Below are positions 35,120 to 45,329 of a stretch of 64,000 nt of DNA, in pieces. The notes under the pieces were generated by a model. It was not told where the DNA came from, did not search any database, and saw nothing but the letters and a program-made list of their open reading frames with translations. The translations under genes and the position numbers were made by a program. Position 1 is the first letter of the stretch; the number at the start of each line of letters is the position of its first letter. The DNA lies in NCBI GenBank assembly GCA_025934695.1, contig JAICWS010000002.1, positions 706,230-770,229 of the forward strand, written 5' to 3'. The DNA comes from Alphaproteobacteria bacterium. GTDB lineage: Bacteria > Pseudomonadota > Alphaproteobacteria > Micavibrionales > UBA2020.

Positions 35120-37099
35120 ATGCGCAACAAGCAGCGACTGAAAAGCAGCACGATGCTGAGCAGCAGCGCGACCTATCAGCGCGAGCTTCTCGACGCCCTG
35201 ATCAACGGCAATGCCGAGCGCGAGAAAATCCTGCGCGCGCTTTTCGGCGCGACCGCGAATGACAATGCGGCGGGGCAGGGACCGTCCAACGATAATGCCA
35301 AAACAGAAACGCGCTGGGACCGCCTCCGCGACAATAAAGAACCGATGTCGATGCGGGATCTTGCCGCGGCCATCAAGGCCCTTGGCGCGGCGGAAGGCTC
35401 CATCGACGCCGTAAAGCTCGGCGACCAGCGCAAATCGCCGCTGGCGCAGAAGGAATTCTATGACGCCATCCAGAAAGGCGCGGCGGACACCGAGATCATA
35501 AAGAAGCAGTTCCTCACCTTGCGCGACGAGGCGAAGAAGCAGAAAGGCTATCTGTCGAAAGCCTTCAATATCTTCAGCCGCGAAAAGCCCATCGAGGCTG
35601 TGCTGGAAAACGTCCAGTCGTTCGAGAAATACTGCCACACGAACGGCATCAGCTTCGACGATGTCAGCCAGCAGATGGTGGCCGGCGAAAAACCCAAGAC
35701 CAAGTGGGACAAGATCAACGAATTCCGCTTCCTGATCGCCGCCGCCGGCGGCGCGGCGCTGGGGCTTGCCGGCATTAGTGTCATGGCGCATGTGGCGCCG
35801 CTCGCCGTCGTGCCGGGGCTGTTCTTCAAGGCGCTGCCCTATTTCGCTGTGCCTTTCATGGGCCTCAATATCTTCCGCGCCTTCGCGGAAAAGAATATCA
35901 GCCAGGAAGCGGAGACTTTCTGCCGCTTCGGCGCGATGATGCTCTGCGGCTTCCTGATCGGCGCCGGCGTGACTTCGCTGATGGCGGGCATGCTGCCGCA
36001 CCTGGCGGCAGGCGCTGCCGGCGCCGCGACGACCGCCGCCGCGAAAGAGGGTTTCAGTCCTTTCCATTACATCATCCAGGTGATGATCGGCGGCGCCATC
36101 GGCTCGGGCATCTACAAGATGGCCAAGAACAAACTGAAGCCCGCGGACGAGCAGGCAGCGGCTTATGCCAGGAAAAACCGCGTCGCGAAAATTTTTGACA
36201 AGGCGGCCAGCCCCTTCATCAACCGCTATACGGCGCCAGCCATCGTCAAGGCCGGGCAGTGGGCCGAAAAGGCTGCCGGCTGGACCGACAAGGCTTTCGG
36301 CGGCTACATGAACTGGGTCGGTGCGCCCGCCGTGTTCCTGATGATGTCGGATACGTTCAGCAAGGGGTTTGGCCCGATGCTCGGCTATGCCGGATATTAC
36401 GCGACCGTCTTCGCGGGCATGGGCATCTGCATGGCGGCGCTGGCCGCCACCGATTACCTCGTCTACCGCACGCGTCGCATCAAGGACATGAAGGCGATTG
36501 GCAAGACGGTCGGCACGGCCTTCAGCATGTCGTCCGGTGTCGCCACCATGCCGACGACCAAGGAAAGCCTGCGCATTATGGGCGTGCCACGCGCGACGCG
36601 CGAATCCATCGTTCCTTTAAGCGCGAATTTCAACATGCTCGGCACCTCGCTTTATCTCGGCACCACGGTCTTCGCCGCGAATTATATTTTCGGCCATACC
36701 ATGGACCTCATGCACAAGATCGCGGTCGCCGCCATCGTCGCGCTGCACGGCTACGGCGCGCCTGGTATGCCTTCCTCGAACCTCAGCCTGCTGGCGCCCG
36801 TGCTGGGCCTCACCGGCCTGTCGAACCAGGCGATCCAGAAGGTCTATGACATGGTGATTCCCGGCGACCGTCTGCTCGACATGTCGCAGACGGCGGTCAA
36901 CGTGTGGGGCGACATGACGATCGCGCTCGGCAAGCATCGCCGCGACGTCAAACGCCGCGCCAAGCGCATCAAGAAAATCCGTGACAAGCGCCTGACCGGA
37001 AAGAAAGACGAAGTGCCCGCGCAAACGCCGCAGTCCGCGCCGCAACCGGCGCTCAAACAGCCCGCTTCGCTGGCGCCCCCGCCTGCGCCAAAACCTTAA
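35120..37099 (+). CDS. Diverged SDF (DAACS-type) transporter with long soluble N-terminus
   Basis: A 659-residue protein. About 200 polar residues come first, then many membrane helices. The C-terminal part carries, in the right order, counterparts of the sodium:dicarboxylate symporter core: HP1-like MSSGVATMPTT (470-480), NMLGT (505-509; consensus NMDGT), HP2-like GAPGMP (546-551) and DRLLDMSQTAVNVWGD (583-598; consensus DxxxDMxRTxxNVxGD). The Arg that binds acidic side chains is Gln590, and the sodium-site Asp of NMDGT is Leu507. A basic and Pro-rich tail ends the protein. ATG 35120 has AGAGGG 8 nt upstream; the AT-rich sequence before it is noncoding. Likely an inner-membrane carrier of unknown, probably non-acidic, substrate. 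Confidence 0.7.
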   Translation: MRNKQRLKSSTMLSSSATYQRELLDALINGNAEREKILRALFGATANDNAAGQGPSNDNAKTETRWDRLRDNKEPMSMRDLAAAIKALGAAEGSIDAVKLGDQRKSPLAQKEFYDAIQKGAADTEIIKKQFLTLRDEAKKQKGYLSKAFNIFSREKPIEAVLENVQSFEKYCHTNGISFDDVSQQMVAGEKPKTKWDKINEFRFLIAAAGGAALGLAGISVMAHVAPLAVVPGLFFKALPYFAVPFMGLNIFRAFAEKNISQEAETFCRFGAMMLCGFLIGAGVTSLMAGMLPHLAAGAAGAATTAAAKEGFSPFHYIIQVMIGGAIGSGIYKMAKNKLKPADEQAAAYARKNRVAKIFDKAASPFINRYTAPAIVKAGQWAEKAAGWTDKAFGGYMNWVGAPAVFLMMSDTFSKGFGPMLGYAGYYATVFAGMGICMAALAATDYLVYRTRRIKDMKAIGKTVGTAFSMSSGVATMPTTKESLRIMGVPRATRESIVPLSANFNMLGTSLYLGTTVFAANYIFGHTMDLMHKIAVAAIVALHGYGAPGMPSSNLSLLAPVLGLTGLSNQAIQKVYDMVIPGDRLLDMSQTAVNVWGDMTIALGKHRRDVKRRAKRIKKIRDKRLTGKKDEVPAQTPQSAPQPALKQPASLAPPPAPKP

Positions 37100-37510
37100 G
37101 AATGACGCGCTGATTCGCGCCTGCCGCGCGTTGTCCTGCGCAAAAGTACCTTGCGTATCGGCAATGTTGGCAATGTTCAGCGGTGCAAAAACGGTTTGGT
37201 TCCAAAGTTTTTCAAAAAACTGGCGCCTGAAACTCAATCAATTTCCGGCACTTGCAAAACCATGCGCTGGTTTGAAAATATTTTTTAGGCGCGCAGATTA
37301 AATCTTCGCCATTTCCTCCGCAAAGCTGGAAATCCCGTACCGTAAGTTGTAAAATAACCTTATAGGGATGGCACAGAAGACCGTTTCCGAATCGTTGAAC
37401 TCCCTGCTGCCTGCCTCGATCGATCGGAAACCGCCGCAACCCCTGGCGTTACCAGGCAATGGACTTGCAGAGCAAAAAGGCACAGGGCAAGAAACACAAA
37501 GGACACGAAC
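37100..37510. other. 411-base intergenic region, mostly without recognised genes
   Basis: No tRNA or classical gene is seen. It contains a direct repeat (GGCAATGTT twice, 37160-37177) and a 6-bp hairpin (AAACCA 37257-37262, TGGTTT 37268-37273) followed by an A/T-rich run that could end the SDF-gene transcript. It also holds a possible 48-codon ORF (37368-37514) and a weak EcfG-like promoter (37426-37450). Confidence 0.5.
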
Positions 37511-37514
37511 ATGA
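37368..37514 (+). CDS. Possible 48-aa ORF ending in an ATGA overlap
   Basis: ATG 37368 opens a 48-codon polar, Pro/Gln-rich reading frame. Its TGA (37512-37514) overlaps the ATG of the secreted-protein gene. The overlap is typical of coupled genes, but AGGG directly abuts the ATG, leaving no room for a normal ribosome site, and no family is recognisable. It conflicts with the weak promoter inside it. Confidence 0.2.
   Translation: MAQKTVSESLNSLLPASIDRKPPQPLALPGNGLAEQKGTGQETQRTRT
37426..37450 (+). promoter_or_regulatory. Weak EcfG-like promoter match
   Basis: GGAAA (37426-37430), 16 bases, CGTT (37447-37450). The -35 differs from GGAAC at its last base. Predicted start near 37457, about 54 bases before ATG 37511. 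Confidence 0.3.
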
Positions 37515-37891
37515 GCAAGAAACTGATCATCGCTTTCCTGGCTCTCGCCTTTGTCGCGGGCTCCGCATTTGCAGTCCCGGCAAAAGCCGACTGGGATCAC
37601 CATCACAACATCATTTACCGTGACGTCGGCCACCACCGGTATCGCGGCTATTGGCACAACGGCGTCTTTATCAACCTGGGCCTGGCCGATGTGCCGGTTG
37701 CCTATGCGCCGGCCTATGCACCTGCTTACGTACCGCCGCCTGCCTACTATCCGCCCCAGCCAGCTTATTATTATCCGCCCGCGCCGGTTTACTATCCGCC
37801 CGCGTACTATCCCGGCTATTACCCCACGGCCTATTTCATGGGGATGCCGGTCACCGGGATCGGCCTCGGCCTGAACTTCCGGATTAGGTAA
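37511..37891 (+). CDS. Small secreted Tyr/Pro-rich protein
   Basis: A 126-residue protein with a clear signal peptide: KK, a hydrophobic core LIIAFLALAFVAG and a likely cleavage after AFA (residue ~21) or AKA. The mature part starts with a His/Tyr-rich segment (DWDHHHNIIYRD, GHHRYRGYWHNGVF). It continues as a low-complexity run of PAY/PPAYY repeats and ends GIGLGLNFRIR, like an outer-membrane strand. It is probably periplasmic or surface-associated. AAAGGA lies before the ATG. A strong terminator follows. No enzyme motif. Confidence 0.75.
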   Translation: MSKKLIIAFLALAFVAGSAFAVPAKADWDHHHNIIYRDVGHHRYRGYWHNGVFINLGLADVPVAYAPAYAPAYVPPPAYYPPQPAYYYPPAPVYYPPAYYPGYYPTAYFMGMPVTGIGLGLNFRIR

Positions 37892-37907
37892 GCATCCGCT
37901 ATTTGCC

Positions 37908-37950
37908 CGCCCGGAATGCGCCACAAGGCCATTCCGGGCGTTGCATTTTT
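37908..37950 (+). terminator. Intrinsic terminator after the Tyr/Pro-rich gene
   Basis: Perfect 11-bp arms (37908-37918 and 37930-37940), an inner GCC/GGC stem with an ACAA loop, then TTGCATTTTT. It isolates the small gene from mdh. Confidence 0.85.
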
Positions 37951-38004
37951 GGATTCGGGAAAATGAACGCGCGGTATTACGCTTCCGCCGATTGTTTGCT
38001 ATAA

Positions 38005-39060
<1,056 letters not shown>

Positions 39061-39061
39061 C

Positions 39062-40072
39062 ATGACCGCCTGCAAACTGACCGCGACCGTCAAGGCCGGT
39101 GGCTGCGCCGCGAAGCTAAGCCCGAAGATCCTTCATCGGGTCCTGTCGACCATGCCGAAACAGGCGAACCAGAATGTGCTCGTCGGCTTCGACACGGCGG
39201 ACGATGCGGGCATCTATCGTTTGTCGAAGGATACGGCGCTGGTCCAGACCGTCGATTTCTTCACGCCCATCGTCGACGACCCGTTCACCTTCGGCGGCAT
39301 TGCGGCGGCGAATGCGGTCAGCGATGTGTATGCCATGGGCGGCAAGCCGCTCACGGCTCTGTCCATCCTCGCCTGGCCGGCGGCGGAAGACGCGAAGATA
39401 CTGGAAAAAATTCTGGCGGGCGGCCTCGCCAAGCTGAAAGAGGCTGGCTGCGCCATCATCGGCGGCCACAGCATCAACGATCCCGAGATCAAGTTCGGCT
39501 ATGCCATCACCGGCGTCGTGCATCCCGGCAAATACAAGCCCAACGCGGGCGCGAAAACGGGCGATGTGCTGGTGCTGACAAAGAAGATCGGCACCGGCGT
39601 TATCACTACCGCGCTCAAGCGCGGCATGGCGAAGAAGAAACATGTCGATGGCGCGATCGCCTCCATGCTGACGCTGAACCGCGCGGCGGCGGAAGCGATG
39701 GCCGACCTCGATGTCCATGGGCTGACCGATGTCACCGGTTTCGGCCTGCTGGGGCATGCCCGAGAAATGGCAATGGCGAGCAAGGTCACGCTGGAAATCG
39801 AGTCCTCCAAGGTGCAATTTCTCGACGGCGCGGTGGAATATGCGAAAGGCGGCGCGCTTTCGGGCGGGCTGCACAATAACCGCGACTTCGTTTCGTCCTG
39901 CGTGGCCGGGTCGTCGGCGCTCGATGATCTCCTGTACGATCCGCAGACATCGGGTGGATTGCTGGCATCCTTGCCCCCTGCGGATGCGAAGCGCCTGCTC
40001 AAAAAATACCCTTCGGCCTTCGTCATCGGCCGCGTGACGGCGCGGAGTAAGAAACCGCTGGTTATCCTGTAA
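39062..40072 (+). CDS. selD: Selenide, water dikinase (selenophosphate synthetase)
   Basis: A 336-residue enzyme that makes selenophosphate from selenide and ATP. The catalytic pair is Cys15 and Lys18 in AGGCAAKLSP, so this is a Cys form, not a selenocysteine form. VGFDTADDAGIYRL, the ATP/Mg region VQTVDFFTPIVDDPF and GGHSINDPEIKFGYAITG are conserved, as is the C-terminal YDPQTSGGLL. The start is 1 base after the mdh stop. mnmH follows after 2 bases, and the two explain each other: selenophosphate feeds tRNA selenation. Confidence 0.95.
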   Translation: MTACKLTATVKAGGCAAKLSPKILHRVLSTMPKQANQNVLVGFDTADDAGIYRLSKDTALVQTVDFFTPIVDDPFTFGGIAAANAVSDVYAMGGKPLTALSILAWPAAEDAKILEKILAGGLAKLKEAGCAIIGGHSINDPEIKFGYAITGVVHPGKYKPNAGAKTGDVLVLTKKIGTGVITTALKRGMAKKKHVDGAIASMLTLNRAAAEAMADLDVHGLTDVTGFGLLGHAREMAMASKVTLEIESSKVQFLDGAVEYAKGGALSGGLHNNRDFVSSCVAGSSALDDLLYDPQTSGGLLASLPPADAKRLLKKYPSAFVIGRVTARSKKPLVIL

Positions 40073-40074
40073 CA

Positions 40075-41199
40075 ATGTCCGTGACCGGCGCAGCGCAGAA
40101 AATTCAGCTCCGCGGCGACACGGATGATTTCGTGCGCCTGTTCCTGACGGACGCGCCGCTGATGGACGTGCGCGCGCCCGTGGAATTCGCGAAAGGTTCG
40201 TTCCCTAATACCGTCAACCTGCCGTTGCTCACCGACGACGAGCGTCATGTTATCGGCATCGCCTACAAGAACGAGGGACAGGAGGCGGCTGTCAAACTGG
40301 GCCACCAGCTCGTCAGCGGGGATATCAAGGCCAGGCGCATCGAAGCCTGGGTCGATTTCGCGCGGCGTAACCCGCAAGGCTACCTTTTCTGTTTCCGGGG
40401 CGGCATGCGCTCCCACATCGTCCAGCAATGGATGGCGGAGGCGGGTGTGCAATATCCGCTCATCCGCGGCGGGTATAAACAACTGCGGCGGTTCCTGATC
40501 GACACGCTCGAAACCCTCGTCTCGACCAAGGATTTCTTCATCATCAGCGGGCGCACCGGCATCGGCAAGACCATCGTCATCAACGAGCTGAAAAACTCGG
40601 TTGATCTCGAAGCGATGGCGCGTCATCGCGGCTCCAGTTTCGGCCGCCGTCTTGTGGAGCAGCCGAGCCAGATCGATTTCGAAAATGCCTTCGCCATTCG
40701 GCTGCTGAAGCTGTTTAATGGGTCAGACAAGCCGGTATTCATCGAAGATGAAGGGCGGCTTATTGGCCGTTGTGCGCTGCCGCCCAGCCTGCTCGCGGGG
40801 TTGAACCGCTGGCCTGCCGTGATCCTGGAAGAGACGCTCGATAACCGCATCTCGAACGTATTGAAAGATTACGTGACCGATATGCTGGCGGAATATCTCG
40901 CAGCCTATGGCGATGAAGGATTCGAAAAATATGCCACCTTCCTGAAAGATCGCCTGCATCGCATCCGCAAGCGCCTGGGCGGCGTCGCCTATGAAAACCT
41001 TGCCGGGCTCATGGATAATGCGCTGGCAGTGCACCGCGCTGCGGGCGACGAGTCCATGCACCGCCTCTGGATCGAAGAGCTGCTGGTAAAATATTACGAC
41101 CCAATGTACGACTACCAGTTCGCGCAGAGGCAGGGGCGCATCGTGTTCCGCGGCAGTCGCGCCGAAGTGCTGGACTGGTGCCGGTCCACCCGCCCGTGA
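40075..41199 (+). CDS. mnmH: tRNA 2-selenouridine synthase
   Basis: A 374-residue enzyme (also called SelU or YbbB) that replaces sulfur of 2-thiouridine at the tRNA wobble position with selenium, using selenophosphate. The N-terminal rhodanese domain has the active Cys106 in LFCFRGGMRS. The C-terminal P-loop domain starts at ISGRTGIGKT (about 158-166). The R-x-G-S-S-F-G segment after it is typical. No selA or selB is in the window, so the selenium use visible here is tRNA modification only. Its stop is immediately adjacent to the stop of the opposing ankyrin gene. Confidence 0.95.
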   Translation: MSVTGAAQKIQLRGDTDDFVRLFLTDAPLMDVRAPVEFAKGSFPNTVNLPLLTDDERHVIGIAYKNEGQEAAVKLGHQLVSGDIKARRIEAWVDFARRNPQGYLFCFRGGMRSHIVQQWMAEAGVQYPLIRGGYKQLRRFLIDTLETLVSTKDFFIISGRTGIGKTIVINELKNSVDLEAMARHRGSSFGRRLVEQPSQIDFENAFAIRLLKLFNGSDKPVFIEDEGRLIGRCALPPSLLAGLNRWPAVILEETLDNRISNVLKDYVTDMLAEYLAAYGDEGFEKYATFLKDRLHRIRKRLGGVAYENLAGLMDNALAVHRAAGDESMHRLWIEELLVKYYDPMYDYQFAQRQGRIVFRGSRAEVLDWCRSTRP

Positions 41200-42816
41200 T
41201 CAGGTTTTCGGTGCGGAGCCGCTTTTAATTTTCAGGGTCTTCAGAACGCCGACAGGAACTTCCGATCGCGTGGCCGACGCCGCCAGGCCGTCGAGCTCGG
41301 CGACGAAGGCGTCGCGCATGATGTCGCGGATCTCCGCGTTCGGGCTGCTCTTGCCGACGTCGTAGGGCGTCACGCCTTCCTTGTCGCGCCGCATCGTGCT
41401 GGCGCCATTCTCGATCAGCAGGCGGACCAGTTCGGGAACGCCGGTGTGGATGGCTGCGAACAGCGGCCCTTGGCCCGTCGATCCCCAGCCGAGGTTCGGA
41501 TCGGCCTTATGTTTCAAAAGGACCGCCGCGATCTCCCGCGCTTTGCCGGTGACCGCCGTTTCCAGCGCCGTCGCGCCCGAATTGTGGTGGCGCGCGTTTG
41601 GATCGGCGCCGCCCGACAGCAGCGCGTCGACAACCTCCGCGGACGGCGCCGGAGCGTCGAAGCCAAGTGTCCCCATCGCCGCAAACAGCGGCAGGCAACC
41701 GTTCGCTTTCGTGGCCAAATTCGGGTTCGCCTTGTATTCCAGAAGTATTTTGGCGGTTTCCACTTGGCGTGCCTTCGCCGCCAGCAGCAGCGGCGTCGCG
41801 CCCTTCCGGTCGATGATGTCGACCGGCACCCCTTCTTCCAGAAGCTCCCGGAGCAGCTTGGCGTCGCCCTTTTCGGCGGCGATGGGCAGGTGGAATTTCC
41901 GCGCCGCGGCGCAGACCAGCTTTTCGATCTCGCCGCCCTGTTCCTTCGCGCAGTCTTCGTCGGTGACTTTCTTGTCGCCGCTCCAGGCTTCGTTCATCGG
42001 GTCAGCGCCATGCTTGAGAAGCAGCTCGACGCAGGGAACGCTGCCGGAACGGATCGCGAGGCGCAAGGGGGCGGTGTTGCTGTCGGTTTCCCAGTTCGGC
42101 CTCGCACCCGCATCGAGGAGCAGGGCGACCGTCTTCTCCGAACCTTTTTCTGCCGCGAGGCACAGAAGCCGTTCCAGTTTCCTGTCGCCTTTTTTGTCGA
42201 CGGCGGCTTTCAGGGCGTCAAGCAGCGGCTCCAGGCAATCGGCATATCCAGCGCCAGCCGCGCGATAGGCAGCGCTTTTGCCGGCGGAATCTTCCGCCTT
42301 GGGATCGAGGCCCGCCGCGATCAGCAGCTTCACCATGCCGGGCTGGTTCGACTCGCAGGCCAGCATGAGCAGGTCTCTTTTGCCTTCGTCGGCATAACGG
42401 CAATCCTCGCCCGCCGCGACGAGCATGCGGAACAATTCTTCCTCGCCGCGCGCAACGGCCGCGCGAAGCAAGCTCTTGCGCGCGGCCGCATCCCCGCGCA
42501 ATGGGCTTGCGCCGCGCGCCAGCAGCAGCTCGGTCATCTCGGGCGAGGGGAGCGCCGCGGTCATCGCGAGCGCGGTTGATCGATTGCGCGCCACGGCGTT
42601 CAGGTCGGCGCCGGCGTCGAGCAGGACTTTCGCCGCATCGATATTCCCGCGCGCGGCCGCGATCATCAGTGGCGTGTGGCCGGCGACGTTGCGCGCCTCG
42701 ATATCGGCGCCGGCCGCAACCAGGCGCGACATTTCAACACCGTCGCCCCGCAGCGCGGCCTTGAGAATGTCTGCGGCGGGAGCAGTCCCGGTGCCCGCAT
42801 TGAATGCGTTCTTCAT
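41200..42816 (-). CDS. Ankyrin-repeat protein A
   Basis: A 538-residue protein made almost wholly of ankyrin repeats, at least twelve, for example GHTPLMIAAARGNIDAAKVL, GADLNAVARNRSTALAM and KGATPLLLAAKARQVETAKIL. Such repeats bind proteins. There is no signal peptide or membrane helix, and no catalytic domain. ATG 42816 has AGGG upstream; the frame is open to 42885. It diverges from a second ankyrin gene across a 186-base AT-rich spacer. Ankyrin proteins of this sort are common in host-associated or predatory alphaproteobacteria as effectors, but also occur in free-living ones. Confidence 0.85.
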   Translation of the reverse strand: MKNAFNAGTGTAPAADILKAALRGDGVEMSRLVAAGADIEARNVAGHTPLMIAAARGNIDAAKVLLDAGADLNAVARNRSTALAMTAALPSPEMTELLLARGASPLRGDAAARKSLLRAAVARGEEELFRMLVAAGEDCRYADEGKRDLLMLACESNQPGMVKLLIAAGLDPKAEDSAGKSAAYRAAGAGYADCLEPLLDALKAAVDKKGDRKLERLLCLAAEKGSEKTVALLLDAGARPNWETDSNTAPLRLAIRSGSVPCVELLLKHGADPMNEAWSGDKKVTDEDCAKEQGGEIEKLVCAAARKFHLPIAAEKGDAKLLRELLEEGVPVDIIDRKGATPLLLAAKARQVETAKILLEYKANPNLATKANGCLPLFAAMGTLGFDAPAPSAEVVDALLSGGADPNARHHNSGATALETAVTGKAREIAAVLLKHKADPNLGWGSTGQGPLFAAIHTGVPELVRLLIENGASTMRRDKEGVTPYDVGKSSPNAEIRDIMRDAFVAELDGLAASATRSEVPVGVLKTLKIKSGSAPKT

Positions 42817-42953
42817 TGAAATCCCTGGTCTGAAGCGCAAAACGGATCGTGCCGCCACTTTAACCGAATATATCCATCGAGTCAATAGTTATGTTAAATA
42901 TTTTCGCTCCTATCTTTTTGAAAATATTGAATAAGCATTCAGAAAATAATTAA

Positions 42954-42982
42954 TTGTCATAATATTTGGAATCCTGTATAGT
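42954..42982 (+). promoter_or_regulatory. Sigma-70 promoter of ankyrin gene B
   Basis: TTGTCA (42954-42959), 17 bases, TATAGT (42977-42982), in a strongly AT-rich 186-base spacer. Predicted start about 42989, giving a very short leader containing AAAGGA before ATG 43003. Confidence 0.6.
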
Positions 42983-43002
42983 ACTGGCTACAAAGGACCG
43001 CC

Positions 43003-44922
43003 ATGGCCAGCGACAAAAAGATCATGTTAACGACGGCTTTCAACCCGGATGACGCCGATCCCGCGACGGGGAAGACCTGCCTTGTGGCCGCGCTCGAGGC
43101 GCCCAAGACGACCCTAAAAGACGTTTACGATATCCTTTGCGCAGGCGTCGATCCCGACCAGCCGAATTTAGAGGGCGTCACTCCGATGGATGCCGCGCTC
43201 AACCGCGGCTGGTATGCGGCGGCGGATCTGCTGATAAAGGCTGGCGCGACGCCGCCGAAGTATGACGGCGACCCGGATGGCCCGCTGGAGTACAAGCCGC
43301 AGGGCATGCGCTACAAAGACGTCGAAGACGAAATGAAACGCGAGACGCCGCTCACTTACTACGTGAAGAAGGCGGATTTCCGGCACATATATCCCATCCT
43401 CGCCAACGGCGCCGATATCAACAAGAAAAACAGCATGGACGAAACCCCGCTCGAGGCGGCGGTCAATGCGCGCGAATGGCCCTATCTGACGCGCCAGTTG
43501 GTGCGCCGCGGCGCCTGGCTGGACCCGGACAAAAAAGATCCCGATGAAATCGTCGACCGCAAGACCGGCGCCACGCGCCTGTTGCTGATGATCCAGGAAG
43601 GCACGGACGCCACGGACGTGCTGCGCGTCCTGGAGGATGGGGCGAACCCCGACAAGCCCGACAATTACGGCCTGACGCCGCTCGCGCTCGCACGCGCGAT
43701 GAAATGGCCCGCCGTCGAAAAGATGCTGCTGGAGCGCGGGGCAAATCCCGACGTCAAGTTCCCCGACCCGAACCAGACGCTCAAAGACGGCAAGTCCACG
43801 CCGCTTCTCGTTTACGCCGCTGTCTACCAGAACTGCCACGTGAATTATTTCAATGCGCTGATCGAAGCGGGCGCGAAAGTGGACGCAGCCGACGCCGAAG
43901 GCAAGACCGCGGCCTGGCTGACCGCGATGCACGGCGACGAATGGCGGCTGTATCGTCTTCAGGAAGCGGGCGCCGATCTCCTGAAGGGGGATAAGGACGG
44001 CACTTCACCGCTCCACATCGCGGCGCTCAACCGCCACGCGGCAATTGTCGAGAGAATTCTGGACGCGCGGCCGGAAGGCATCGACCTCGGCATGAAAGAC
44101 AAGCGCACGCCGCTGATCCTGGCGGCCGGGCGGGAAAACAACGACGAGGTCTGCCAATTGCTGATCGAGCGCGGCGCAAATGTGAAGGCGGCCTCGGACC
44201 ATGGCGCCACGGCGCTGTACGAAGCCGCCTATGCAGCGAAGCCGGAATTCATCCGACAGCTCATCGATCTCGGCGCGGACGTGAACGCCGTGACCAAGGA
44301 TGGCACCACGGCGATGGTCGAGGCGATCCGCGGCGACAAGCCGGAAAGCCTCAAAGTTCTGCTCGAGGCGGGCGCCAGCATCGACACCGCCAACAAGGGC
44401 AAGCACTACCGCCCGCTGTTCATGCTGATGAACCATACGCTGAAGCATAAGCCGGAAATGGCGCAGCTCTTGCTCGATCACGGTGCCGACCCTAACATGC
44501 GCGGCAGCCGGGAAGCGAACCAGTCGGAACAGGGCGACGTTCTTCACTGCGCCTTCAACTGGGGTGAAATCAGCGTCGCCGAAGCCCTGCTGAAAGCGGG
44601 CGCCGACCCGCATGCCACGGGCTACAACGGCAAAAGTGCGATGCATGAGTGCGTGGAGCGGCGCTCGGTCAAGAGCTGCAAGATGCTTCTCGACTACGGC
44701 TTCGACCCGTTGCGGGTCTTCGATTATACCGTGCGCTGGACCGGCGGCGGCGGTACGGGAGACGAACGCCATCTCGGGTCCGCCTATGACCGGGCGCTGG
44801 AACTCGCCAAAAAACAGCCGGAGACCAAGGAGTATTCGAAAATCGTCGAGCTGATCGAGGAACATCTGCTCAAGCCTGTGAACGATACGTCGCCGAAGCG
44901 CAAGCGCGCGCCGACGCCATAG
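43003..44922 (+). CDS. Ankyrin-repeat protein B
   Basis: A 639-residue protein of ankyrin repeats throughout, e.g. EGVTPMDAALNRGWYAAADLL, GLTPLALARAMKWPAVEKML, KRTPLILAAGRENNDEVCQLL and HGATALYEAAYAAKPEFIRQL. It has no signal peptide and no catalytic domain. AAAGGA lies before the ATG. It is divergent from ankyrin gene A, with similar GADPN-type repeat ends, so the pair probably arose by duplication. A 131-residue gene follows 11 bases later and is likely co-transcribed. Confidence 0.87.
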   Translation: MASDKKIMLTTAFNPDDADPATGKTCLVAALEAPKTTLKDVYDILCAGVDPDQPNLEGVTPMDAALNRGWYAAADLLIKAGATPPKYDGDPDGPLEYKPQGMRYKDVEDEMKRETPLTYYVKKADFRHIYPILANGADINKKNSMDETPLEAAVNAREWPYLTRQLVRRGAWLDPDKKDPDEIVDRKTGATRLLLMIQEGTDATDVLRVLEDGANPDKPDNYGLTPLALARAMKWPAVEKMLLERGANPDVKFPDPNQTLKDGKSTPLLVYAAVYQNCHVNYFNALIEAGAKVDAADAEGKTAAWLTAMHGDEWRLYRLQEAGADLLKGDKDGTSPLHIAALNRHAAIVERILDARPEGIDLGMKDKRTPLILAAGRENNDEVCQLLIERGANVKAASDHGATALYEAAYAAKPEFIRQLIDLGADVNAVTKDGTTAMVEAIRGDKPESLKVLLEAGASIDTANKGKHYRPLFMLMNHTLKHKPEMAQLLLDHGADPNMRGSREANQSEQGDVLHCAFNWGEISVAEALLKAGADPHATGYNGKSAMHECVERRSVKSCKMLLDYGFDPLRVFDYTVRWTGGGGTGDERHLGSAYDRALELAKKQPETKEYSKIVELIEEHLLKPVNDTSPKRKRAPTP

Positions 44923-44933
44923 GGAGAATTGTG

Positions 44934-45329
44934 ATGTTTCAGGTCAAGCCCATTCATCCCGACGAGATGAGAGTCCGCTATGCCGAGGTCAAGCGCGATA
45001 TCCTCAAACGCATACCGGACGCGGAACACATCCTGCGCTACCTGGCCGCGAAGGACGTGGCCGTCTTCTTTGTCCAGCCGAATGGCGTTTCAGGCGCTTT
45101 CAACGACAAGGCGGACGCAGGCTCGCTCTCGGTCATGGATAACCGCATTTTTCTCGACGCGCGCAAACCGCTGGAACAGCAGGCCGACGATCTCGCCCGC
45201 CGCGCCCGCGCCATGATCGCGGCGCCGGCGCCCAATGCCCTCGAGCGCTTCCTTCACGAACGGATGGGCATCTCGTATGGGCGGATCATGAAGCTGGAGA
45301 AGCGGGACGGGTTCAGCCCTTCGGCGTGA
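44934..45329 (+). CDS. Unknown 131-aa protein downstream of ankyrin B
   Basis: A small cytoplasmic protein I do not recognise: an N-terminal helix rich in Arg and Asp (RVRYAEVKRDILKRIPDAEHI), a short beta-like stretch (VAVFFVQPNGVSGAF) and a helix that ends in LERFLHERMGISYGRI. ATG 44934 has GGGAG 7 nt upstream; a GTG directly precedes it. It probably shares a transcript with ankyrin gene B. Its last 17 bases overlap the end of the opposing rdgB-like gene. Confidence 0.65.
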   Translation: MFQVKPIHPDEMRVRYAEVKRDILKRIPDAEHILRYLAAKDVAVFFVQPNGVSGAFNDKADAGSLSVMDNRIFLDARKPLEQQADDLARRARAMIAAPAPNALERFLHERMGISYGRIMKLEKRDGFSPSA

